NCBI GenBank assembly: GCA_045531205.1
Contig: JAZSDN010000003.1
Coordinates: forward strand, 32,802 to 96,801
Source of the DNA: JAZNQL01 sp045531205
Lineage (GTDB): Bacteria > Bacillota > Clostridia > UMGS1883 > UMGS1540
Length of the DNA: 64,000 nt
Reading direction: 5' to 3'
Shown: positions 9,397-16,655 of the stretch, in pieces
Position numbering within the stretch: the first letter of the stretch is position 1
Layout: every line of letters starts with the position of its first letter
Position numbers and translations under genes: made by a program
Notes under the pieces: generated by a model
What the model was told of the DNA's origin: nothing
Database searches by the model: none
The model's input: the letters and a program-made list of their open reading frames with translations, nothing else

Positions 9397-10059
9397 ATGG
9401 CTTCTGTACAGGTAAATCCCACCAGAATGGAGCTTACCCGCCTTAAAAAGAAGCTTAAAACAGCCGTTGGCGGACATAAACTCCTAAAAGATAAGCTTGA
9501 CGAACTTATGCGTCGCTTTTTAGAGCTTGTGCGATATAATATGGAGCTTCGTTTAAAGGTTGAAGAGGGAATAAAAGGCTCAAATCAAAAATTCGTTGTA
9601 GCAAAGGCAACAATGCCAAAGGAAGCTTTAAAAACTGCATTTATGGCACCAAAACAAAAGGTAGAGCTTGAGTTTAAACCGCAGAATGTAATGAGCGTAG
9701 AAATACCGTCTTTTGAAGCAAAAACAAAAACCGCCGATAAAAACGATATTTATTCATACGGCTTTGCCTTTACTTCAGCAGACCTTGATACGGCAGTAAA
9801 ATCACTCTCCGATGTTTTTGAAGAAATGTTAAAGCTCGCCCAGTGCGAAAAAGCGTGTCAGCTTATGGCAGGCGAAATCGAAAAAACAAGAAGAAGAGTA
9901 AACGCCTTAGAACACGTTGTAATTCCCGATACAAAAGAAAAAATAAAATATATAACAATGAAGCTTGACGAAAATGAGCGTTCCACACAGGTCCGACTTA
10001 TGAAGGTTAAGGATATGATGATACGCGAACAAATCGAAAAACAAAAACAGACAAATTAA
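9397..10059 (+). CDS. ntpD: V-type ATPase subunit D (central shaft)
   Basis: A 220-residue rotor-shaft subunit. It starts with MASVQVNPTRMELTRLKKKL and has GGHKLLKDKLDELMRRF in the N-terminal helix. The C-terminal helix contains KTRRRVNALEHVVIP, all typical of subunit D. The two long helices form the coiled-coil axle. It is the last gene of the operon and is followed directly by an intrinsic terminator. Confidence 0.96.
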   Translation: MASVQVNPTRMELTRLKKKLKTAVGGHKLLKDKLDELMRRFLELVRYNMELRLKVEEGIKGSNQKFVVAKATMPKEALKTAFMAPKQKVELEFKPQNVMSVEIPSFEAKTKTADKNDIYSYGFAFTSADLDTAVKSLSDVFEEMLKLAQCEKACQLMAGEIEKTRRRVNALEHVVIPDTKEKIKYITMKLDENERSTQVRLMKVKDMMIREQIEKQKQTN

Positions 10060-10061
10060 CA

Positions 10062-10097
10062 AAAAGGAGATGCAAAAAAATTTTTGCATCTCCTTTT
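10062..10097 (+). terminator. Intrinsic terminator of the V-ATPase operon
   Basis: A 17-bp inverted repeat (arms 10062-10078 and 10081-10097) with core GGAGATGC/GCATCTCC and a T-rich 3' arm, immediately after subunit D. Confidence 0.85.
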
Positions 10098-10100
10098 CTG

Positions 10101-10129
10101 TTGACTTTTAACTTCGCTTGTGTTACAAT
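10101..10129 (+). promoter_or_regulatory. SigA-type promoter of the GH1 operon
   Basis: TTGACT (10101-10106), 17-base spacer, TACAAT (10124-10129), with an extended TG at 10121-10122. It starts three bases after the V-ATPase terminator and precedes the glycosidase gene. Confidence 0.8.
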
Positions 10130-10164
10130 TTGAATGGTTAGTTTTTGCAGGAGGATAAATTAAA

Positions 10165-11466
10165 ATGTATGACGTTTTTTCATTACCTGACTTTAAGTTT
10201 TCAAAAAATTTCCTTTGGGGTGTGGCAACTGCAGGTCACCAGATAGAAGGAAATAATATTCATAGCGGGCACTGGAAAAGAGAACTGGAGAGACCAAAGG
10301 ATCCTACAGGAATTTATGTGCCGTCAGGTATGGCATGTAACCATTATAATATGGTGGATGAAGACATTTCAATTATTGAAAAGCTTTCTGTCAAGATTTA
10401 TCGTATGAGTGTGGAATGGTCACGTATAGAACCAAAAGAGGGAGAATTTTGTCAAGAGGCAATTGATCATTATCTGTATGAACTCGAAAACCTTAAAAAG
10501 CGTGGTATCAAGGTGTGCCTTACACTGGTACATTTCGTTCTGCCGCTTTGGTTTGAAGAAAAAGGTGGGATGAACACACCTGATAACCTTCCGTATTTCG
10601 AAAAATATCTCAAAAAGGTAATACCTATTTTCTCTCCTTATGTTGATATGTGGACTGTTCTTAACGAATTTAACTGCGGTACATCCATAGAAGCCTGCAA
10701 AAATAAGATGAGCGTTATACGTTATCATGCGCTCGGTTACCACTTTATAAAGGCATATTCTAAAGCACCTGTTTCCACAGCACATGCACTTATCCTTTTT
10801 GAACCATATCGAAAGTACGATAAGTTCGATAACGCTGCTGCAAGTCTTAAAGACTGCTATGTAAACGAATTTTTCTTTAACGCTATTCGAACGGGCGAGG
10901 TTGTTTTTCCCTTCCTCGAAGGATATTTTGACAAAGAAATTAAAAACACCTGTGATTTCTGGGCAATTAATATCTATACAAGAAGTATGGTTGATGCAAG
11001 AAAAGATGATGCAAAAACCATTCCGTATCACCATAAAGATATGAAGATGCTTCCAATGGAAGGATTTTATCATAGAGAAATGTATCCTGAAACTATTATT
11101 CACCAATTAAGCCGTCTTAAGGATTTACCTGTGCACATTACAGAAAACGGTTGTAGTTGCTATGATGATGATTTTCGTATTGTGTATCTCGCACTTTATT
11201 TAAATGCTATACACGAAGCAATTGAAAGCGGCATTGACATACAAAGTTATATGCATTGGTCATTACTCGACAATTATGAGTGGGGCACTTTTGCACCGCG
11301 ATTCGGGCTTGTGGATGTTAACTTTAAAACCTTTGAGAGAAAAATTAAAAAAAGTGGCTACTTTTTCTGTGATATAATAAAGAATAATGGTTTTTCGCAG
11401 GATATTTTAAGAAAATATCTGGATAAACTTCCGCTTCTTCAAAAGTATACACTCCGCGAAGATTAA
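10165..11466 (+). CDS. Glycoside hydrolase family 1 (beta-glucosidase-like)
   Basis: A 433-residue cytoplasmic enzyme without a signal peptide. The N-terminal FLWGVATAGHQIEG is the GH1 signature (substrate-binding Gln/His). The acid/base glutamate is E168 in WTVLNEFN, where most relatives have NEP. The nucleophile is E327 in HITENG, and SYMHWSLLDNYEWGTF is the conserved late motif. It hydrolyses beta-linked glucosides or related sugars, probably after uptake; the exact substrate cannot be read. RBS AGGAGG lies 10 bases before the ATG. It is the first gene of a four-gene unit with an amidohydrolase and two cell-envelope genes. Confidence 0.93.
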   Translation: MYDVFSLPDFKFSKNFLWGVATAGHQIEGNNIHSGHWKRELERPKDPTGIYVPSGMACNHYNMVDEDISIIEKLSVKIYRMSVEWSRIEPKEGEFCQEAIDHYLYELENLKKRGIKVCLTLVHFVLPLWFEEKGGMNTPDNLPYFEKYLKKVIPIFSPYVDMWTVLNEFNCGTSIEACKNKMSVIRYHALGYHFIKAYSKAPVSTAHALILFEPYRKYDKFDNAAASLKDCYVNEFFFNAIRTGEVVFPFLEGYFDKEIKNTCDFWAINIYTRSMVDARKDDAKTIPYHHKDMKMLPMEGFYHREMYPETIIHQLSRLKDLPVHITENGCSCYDDDFRIVYLALYLNAIHEAIESGIDIQSYMHWSLLDNYEWGTFAPRFGLVDVNFKTFERKIKKSGYFFCDIIKNNGFSQDILRKYLDKLPLLQKYTLRED

Positions 11467-11503
11467 CATAAAAAATCAAATCAGAAAAAACGAGGTAAAA
11501 ACC

Positions 11504-12661
11504 ATGAAAAACGCAGAAAAAAATAATTTTTATAACATACCTCTGTGCGACACACATTTTCATTTAATTTATCCCGAAACAATAGAAGATACCACAGATA
11601 TTTTCCGTAATATTATAAACTATTACGATTATAAAAGAGTAACCCTTTGCTGTATGGCAAAAAGCTCACACCGCGTAGCAGACCCTGCAAACAATTTAAA
11701 AGGTCTTTACCTCAAATCGCTTTTAAATAACGAGTACAACGAAGACAAAATTTTTGTATACGGCAGTCCATTTCATTTTTATGACGAACGTGATACACAA
11801 GACGGTTACCTTGCACAGGTAAAAGAACTTTACGATATGGGCGTTGACGGATATAAAATGCTCGACGGCAAACCCAATTTAAGAAAAATGCTTGGTAAAA
11901 AACTTTGTGACCCCGTGTTCAATAAAATGTACGCATTTATGGAAGAAAAGGGACTTCCTTTAAAATACCATCTTGGCGACCCCATAACAAACTGGGGAGA
12001 AAAGTCAACTATGGACGAGTATACTATAAATCAGGGATGGTGGTATGGCGACGGAACTTTCCCGACTTTGGCAGAATTCCGTGACGAAATTGACGGAATT
12101 CTCACAAAATTCCCTAAGTTAAAGCTTTGCCTTGCACATTTTTATTTTTATTCTGACGATTTAGAGGGAGCAACCGCATTTTTCGAAAGGTGGGAAAATG
12201 TTTCATTCGACCTTACACCCGGTGGAGAAATGTTTGTAAACTTTAATAAACGTCCAGAAGAATGGAAAGAATTTTTCAAAAAATATAAAAACAGAATTTT
12301 CTTCGGCACCGATACCTATAACATTCCCATTTCTGGCGACTTGGAAACTTGCGCATGGGGAAGGTCAAACCTTGTAAGAAGAATGCTCGAAAAAGACCCT
12401 TCCGAAAGCTTTGAAGCAAGAAACCTCGGGACATTAAACCCCATGGGACTTGATATAGAAGATGTAAAGGATATTTATTATAATAACCATAAAAATCTTC
12501 ATCCTTCGGCAAGAAAATTAAATAATAAACTTATTGCCGAAAAAGCGTTGCAAACTATAGAAAAACTTAAAAATAATGAATTTATACTCGAAAGCGACGA
12601 AGAAGTAAAACTCGAAATCAAAAATCTCGAAAGTGTGTATAATTATTTTAAAAACATATAA
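11504..12661 (+). CDS. Metal-dependent amidohydrolase (amidohydrolase-2 type)
   Basis: A 385-residue TIM-barrel hydrolase. It has DTHFHL (H18, H20) after the first strand, further candidate metal ligands H156 (KYHLGDP) and H212 (LAHFYF), and D270 in FFGTDTYN near the end. This is the ligand pattern of amidohydrolase-2 proteins such as decarboxylases and lactonases. There is no signal peptide. The RBS GAGGT precedes the ATG. It sits 37 bases after the GH1 gene, so it may act on a sugar-derived lactone or acid, but that is inference. Confidence 0.8.
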   Translation: MKNAEKNNFYNIPLCDTHFHLIYPETIEDTTDIFRNIINYYDYKRVTLCCMAKSSHRVADPANNLKGLYLKSLLNNEYNEDKIFVYGSPFHFYDERDTQDGYLAQVKELYDMGVDGYKMLDGKPNLRKMLGKKLCDPVFNKMYAFMEEKGLPLKYHLGDPITNWGEKSTMDEYTINQGWWYGDGTFPTLAEFRDEIDGILTKFPKLKLCLAHFYFYSDDLEGATAFFERWENVSFDLTPGGEMFVNFNKRPEEWKEFFKKYKNRIFFGTDTYNIPISGDLETCAWGRSNLVRRMLEKDPSESFEARNLGTLNPMGLDIEDVKDIYYNNHKNLHPSARKLNNKLIAEKALQTIEKLKNNEFILESDEEVKLEIKNLESVYNYFKNI

Positions 12662-12679
12662 AAGAAAGGAAATAAAAAG

Positions 12680-13828
12680 ATGAAAAAATTATTGGCATTG
12701 ATTTTAGTATTGGCATTAAGTGTATTTATGCTTTCGGGTTGTATGGCAATAAAAGAAGAAATCGTTATAAATGCAGACGGAAGTACAGCAATAACAGCAT
12801 TTGCAGGCTACACAGAAGAAGGACTTGAAATGATAATGTCCGCAATGGGGGCAGAGGATACAGCCGCTTCAGTTGAACAGTTTAAAGCAGAAGCACAAGC
12901 TATCGAATATAACGGAATAAAATATTACGGTAAAACCGAACAAAAAAACTATGCTACAGTTGAAGAATATAATCAAGCAATCGAAGAAGAAACTACAGAC
13001 TCTTACGAAAAACTTGAAAAGCATGCTGACGGAAGCTTTACCTATACAATTACTTTAACAGGGGATGAACTGAAAGATGAGCTTGAAGGTGCAGGCTACG
13101 ATGATGCACAGACAGAAGAAATTATAAAAGAAATGTATGCAGCTTATGAAATCACTTTCCCCCAAGATGTAAAGCAGATAGCAGGAACAAGCGATGGCAT
13201 AACAATTTCAGGAAACAAAATTATAATTGACGTTGTTAAAATAGTCAAGTCAATTAAAGATGCCACAACCTTTATATTTACAACATCCAAAGCATCAGGC
13301 TTTACAGATGTATTGCCCGAAGCATGGTACTACGCAGCAGTAACAAAAATGGCACAAGGCGGGCTTGTTAACGGTGTAGGGAATAATCTTTTTATGCCCG
13401 AGGTTACATTAACATACGCACAGTTCTGTCAGATTATGGCACGTGCAAAAGGTATTGGCACAGGTGAAATAAATAATTACTGGGCGGGCAAAGCGGTAGA
13501 AGGATGTGTAAACGCAGGCTATATAATAAGCCGCGGAGAAATTACCCCCGAAAATTATGATGTTGCAATTCCAAGGGAAGCAGCAGTTGCAGCAATGTAT
13601 CTTGCTAAAAAAGACATCATAACAGTAACTAACACCTTAACAATTGCAGATATTCCTGACGGCGATAAAATATCACCCGAATATAAAGAGGCAGTTTTAG
13701 CGGCATATAATACAGGAATTACACAGGGCGTCGACGAAAACCGTACCTTTAATCCCGATAAAACATTAAGAAGGGCAGAAGTATGTCAGTTATTCTTTAA
13801 CCTTGACTGGACAACTGCAGCACAATAA
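12680..13828 (+). CDS. SLH-domain lipoprotein
   Basis: A 382-residue exported protein. The signal sequence ends in the lipobox LSGC, with Cys21 as lipidation site. Residues ~22-190 form an alpha/beta domain of unknown role with periodic acidic stretches. The C-terminal half carries S-layer homology repeats (VLPEAWYYAAVTKMAQGG, a degenerate second repeat, and GITQGVDENRTFNPDKTL near the end) that bind secondary wall polymers. It would therefore be held to both membrane and wall. It is 18 bases after the amidohydrolase and two bases before the acyltransferase. Confidence 0.82.
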   Translation: MKKLLALILVLALSVFMLSGCMAIKEEIVINADGSTAITAFAGYTEEGLEMIMSAMGAEDTAASVEQFKAEAQAIEYNGIKYYGKTEQKNYATVEEYNQAIEEETTDSYEKLEKHADGSFTYTITLTGDELKDELEGAGYDDAQTEEIIKEMYAAYEITFPQDVKQIAGTSDGITISGNKIIIDVVKIVKSIKDATTFIFTTSKASGFTDVLPEAWYYAAVTKMAQGGLVNGVGNNLFMPEVTLTYAQFCQIMARAKGIGTGEINNYWAGKAVEGCVNAGYIISRGEITPENYDVAIPREAAVAAMYLAKKDIITVTNTLTIADIPDGDKISPEYKEAVLAAYNTGITQGVDENRTFNPDKTLRRAEVCQLFFNLDWTTAAQ

Positions 13829-13830
13829 TT

Positions 13831-14868
13831 ATGCAAGAAAAACGAAATGTAAGTATAGACCTTATAAAAACAATAGCCATAATAGGAGTTATAGCAATAC
13901 ACGCAGGCTCGTCTTTGTTAAGTATAAATAAAATAGGCTCATTTGAATGGACAAGCGGACTTTTCTGGGCGTCGTTTTTCAGAGCAAGCGTGCCTCTGTT
14001 TTTAATGACAAGCGGAGCACTGATGCTTGATACATCAAAAAATATTACCTTAAAAAAGCTTTGGTTTCATAATATTGCAAGAATAGTAGTTGCCATGCTT
14101 TTTTGGGGGCTTGCCTATAAAATATATCATTTAATAGACGGACAACAGTTTACCATATCAAACCTTTGGTATGCTCTAAAACGCCTTCTGCTTTTTGATC
14201 AGGAGTTTCATTTTTATTATATACATATAATTTTAATTGTGTATGCAGTGTTGCCAATAACCCGACTATTTATCGAAAAGGCAGATAAAAAGCTTTTGGA
14301 GTATGCTCTTGCAGTATGGTTTTTACTTGCCATTTTATTTCCTACAGTAAAAGATTTTTATCCCTTTAACCTTTTATCGGGCTTAACAAACCAATGGCTT
14401 ATAAATATGACATGGGCATCAGTAGGCTACGGAATTTTGGGATATTACCTTAAAAAATATCCTTTGTCAATACGTGCATCATTAATATGCCTTATAGCGG
14501 GATTTGCCGTAGTTTTCGGCTTTACATTTTATATGTCACAAAAATATGGAATGCTGTACGAGCTGTTTTTCCAGGGTATGAGCGTAGGTGTTTGCCTTTA
14601 TGCTGCAGGAATTTTTTCTGTCGCTTTGTTTGCAGGTGAAAAGTTAGTGGGAAAACTTTCAAAAATAATTGTGTATATATCAAAAGCATCCTTTTGTATA
14701 TATCTTTCCCACATGTTTGTTTTGTATCGGTTTGCAAAACTTTCGCTTACCCCACAAACCCTTGCAATTATTACAGTACCTTTAATATCTGTTTTGGCAC
14801 TTTTAATATGCACTGGTATATACGCAGTAATATCCAAAATACCAATTCTTAAAAAATGGATTATTTAA
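13831..14868 (+). CDS. Membrane acyltransferase (acyltransferase-3 family)
   Basis: A 345-residue integral membrane protein with about ten hydrophobic segments. The start MQEKRNVSIDLIKTIAIIGV and the following VIAIHAG contain the His that is catalytic in acyltransferase-3 (OafA/WecH type) enzymes, which O-acetylate surface polysaccharides or sugars. It starts only two bases after the SLH lipoprotein stop and has no obvious ribosome site of its own, so translation is probably coupled. A terminator follows. Confidence 0.88.
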   Translation: MQEKRNVSIDLIKTIAIIGVIAIHAGSSLLSINKIGSFEWTSGLFWASFFRASVPLFLMTSGALMLDTSKNITLKKLWFHNIARIVVAMLFWGLAYKIYHLIDGQQFTISNLWYALKRLLLFDQEFHFYYIHIILIVYAVLPITRLFIEKADKKLLEYALAVWFLLAILFPTVKDFYPFNLLSGLTNQWLINMTWASVGYGILGYYLKKYPLSIRASLICLIAGFAVVFGFTFYMSQKYGMLYELFFQGMSVGVCLYAAGIFSVALFAGEKLVGKLSKIIVYISKASFCIYLSHMFVLYRFAKLSLTPQTLAIITVPLISVLALLICTGIYAVISKIPILKKWII

Positions 14869-14872
14869 ATTA

Positions 14873-14901
14873 AGCACCGCAAAGTTTTACTTTGCGGTGC
14901 T
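14873..14901. terminator. Bidirectional terminator between convergent genes
   Basis: A perfect 12-bp inverted repeat (arms 14873-14884 and 14890-14901, core GCACCGCAAAG) with a five-base loop. T-runs occur on both sides. On the minus strand the AraC stop codon and last codons lie within the hairpin. Confidence 0.85.
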
Positions 14902-15681
14902 TTTATGTATATTTGGTTTTCTGATATCACTTGGATTATATCCAAAAGTCTTTTTAAATACACGATTAAAATTTCTTATACTGCCAAAACCCGTTTTAAA
15001 AGCCACCTCACTTGCAGGAATATTATTTTGTTCAAGCAGCTGTTTTGCAGCAAAAACTCTTAAAGAATTAACTATTTCCGAAAATCCGGGTTTGCCATCA
15101 CTGTTTAAAACTCTGCTTAAGTGAGAAACTGTAACCCCGATATTAAAAGCAGTTTTCTCTAAAGTTATATCTTCCATATAATTCTCCGAAATATATGAAA
15201 TAGCTTTTCTGTATACGTCATATTCAAAGGCTGACTTTTCAAAAGATTCGCATTTGTTAACAAAAAGAGAAACGGTTGCATAAAGCAAAGCTTTTTTTAA
15301 AAGGTTATCTTCGAAGTTTGACTTTATTATATCAAATATAATTTCGCGATGGCTTTGTTCAAACTTCGTAAAATTAGGTTTAAAAGCTTTGCCACGCAAA
15401 ATTTGTCTGTATTCCGATATATATTCAGGCGGACAAGCAATAATAAAAATATCTACATCCTCTCCTGATATTTCCTCGTGTATTTCGTACGGCATAATAA
15501 TTGCCACATCTCCGCTTTTTAAAATATGTTTTTGATTTTCTACAGTAATATCAATACTTCCCTTTAAAACAAAAACAAACTCTATATGGCTGTGAACGTG
15601 AGAAAGAAAAGAAACATTGTTATAATTATTACAATGAAAAAAATCGGAAAAACCTCTTTCGGGTCTAATTTGGTACTTCAT
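14887..15681 (-). CDS. AraC-family transcriptional regulator
   Basis: A 264-residue regulator. The N-terminal cupin-like sensor domain has HVHSHIEFVFVLKGSIDI and GDVAIIMPYEIHEE. The C-terminal pair of helix-turn-helix motifs covers residues ~165-260 (SHLSRVLN, PASEVAFKTGFGSIRNFNRVFKKTFGYNPSDIR region). The ATG at 15681 is chosen over the upstream in-frame GTG because AAGGTGA lies six bases before it. It is divergent from a DMT transporter and a large carbohydrate-enzyme-like gene, which it may control in response to a sugar. Confidence 0.9.
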   Translation of the reverse strand: MKYQIRPERGFSDFFHCNNYNNVSFLSHVHSHIEFVFVLKGSIDITVENQKHILKSGDVAIIMPYEIHEEISGEDVDIFIIACPPEYISEYRQILRGKAFKPNFTKFEQSHREIIFDIIKSNFEDNLLKKALLYATVSLFVNKCESFEKSAFEYDVYRKAISYISENYMEDITLEKTAFNIGVTVSHLSRVLNSDGKPGFSEIVNSLRVFAAKQLLEQNNIPASEVAFKTGFGSIRNFNRVFKKTFGYNPSDIRKPNIHKSTAK

Positions 15682-15715
15682 AGCCGTCACCTTAAAATAT
15701 CAAAATTTGTCTAAT

Positions 15716-15744
15716 ATTATATATTATATTTCTTGCTATGTCAA
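15716..15744 (-). promoter_or_regulatory. Perfect-consensus SigA promoter of the araC-type gene
   Basis: Read on the minus strand: TTGACA, 17-base spacer, TATAAT. Both hexamers and the spacing match the consensus exactly. This is unusual for a regulator gene and suggests that autorepression may hold it down. Confidence 0.85.
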
Positions 15745-15762
15745 GACGCAAGCTATTATAAT
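15733..15762 (+). promoter_or_regulatory. Divergent promoter candidate for the DMT transporter
   Basis: TTGCTA (15733-15738), 18-base spacer, TATAAT (15757-15762). Its -35 end overlaps the -35 region of the divergent araC-type promoter. The predicted start would leave almost no leader before the ribosome site at 15768-15773, so this is tentative. Confidence 0.45.
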
Positions 15763-15779
15763 AAGTTAAGGTGATAAAT

Positions 15780-16643
15780 ATGGGATATTTGCTTACGCTT
15801 CTTGTTGCAGTAATGAGCAGTAGTTCAACGGTTTTAAGAAAAAATTATATTAACAGAACTTTGAATGTAAAGTCATCAATAAATATATTTATGTTGGTGG
15901 CACATCCAATAGCAGCAGTATATTTTTTTATTCTTTCAAAAGGCAATGTTACAATAGATTCAAATTCTTTCTTCTTTGCCTTTTTATACGGCATAATTTG
16001 CATGAGCTCTGTCCTCGTAAATTTGCATGCCTTAACACGAGCAAATTTAGTTTATATAGGTGTACTGGGAGGGGCAGGTTCTACAATAATCCCTTTCTTG
16101 TTTGATCTTTTAAGAGGAAACGCTTTTACTGTTTTTCAGGTTATAGCAGTTGCTATAAGGCTTAAGGCAGTATTACTGCCTATGTTTCAGGAAAAAAAGA
16201 AAACAAAAGGTTTCATTTTATACATTTTTATATTTATAATTTCGGGACTTGGCAGTATAATAAACAAACTCTATGGGGAACATAGCACCTCAGTAAGTGA
16301 TAGCAGCTATTGCTTCTGGACGAATATAATAATTATACCAATAATCACAATAGCAATACTTAAAAAAGAAGGCTTATCACAACTTTTAGGTGATATAAAA
16401 AAAATAAAACCCAAAAACTATATAAATATATTTGCAGAAATAGCAATCAATAACGCAAGCTCTCTGATTGCTTTGCAGATATTAAGAATGATAAGCATTA
16501 CTCATTATTCAGTACTTTTATCTTCTGTAGGAAGCATTTTTACAGTATTGATTTCACTTTATATATTTAAAGAAACTGTTACAAAAAGGCATTTAATAAG
16601 TGCCGCACTATCACTTGTGGCCATTATATTGTGGGTACTTTAG
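15780..16643 (+). CDS. EamA/DMT-family transporter
   Basis: A 287-residue integral membrane protein with ten predicted membrane segments in two halves, the drug/metabolite transporter fold. It starts MGYLLTLLVAVMSSSSTVLRK. The second half includes SITHYSVLLSSVGSIFTVLI and a last helix after FKETVTKRHLISA, typical of EamA repeats. The ATG at 15780 has an AAGGTGA ribosome site; the GTG at 15771 is part of that site. It lies 12 bases before the 878-residue gene, so it could carry that enzyme's substrate or product; inference only. Confidence 0.85.
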   Translation: MGYLLTLLVAVMSSSSTVLRKNYINRTLNVKSSINIFMLVAHPIAAVYFFILSKGNVTIDSNSFFFAFLYGIICMSSVLVNLHALTRANLVYIGVLGGAGSTIIPFLFDLLRGNAFTVFQVIAVAIRLKAVLLPMFQEKKKTKGFILYIFIFIISGLGSIINKLYGEHSTSVSDSSYCFWTNIIIIPIITIAILKKEGLSQLLGDIKKIKPKNYINIFAEIAINNASSLIALQILRMISITHYSVLLSSVGSIFTVLISLYIFKETVTKRHLISAALSLVAIILWVL

Positions 16644-16655
16644 GAGGAGAAAAAT

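Noticed and set aside
10420..11106. 228-codon open frame antisense to the GH1 gene
   Set aside because: It lies wholly opposite a clear GH1 enzyme with both catalytic glutamates and has no ribosome site.
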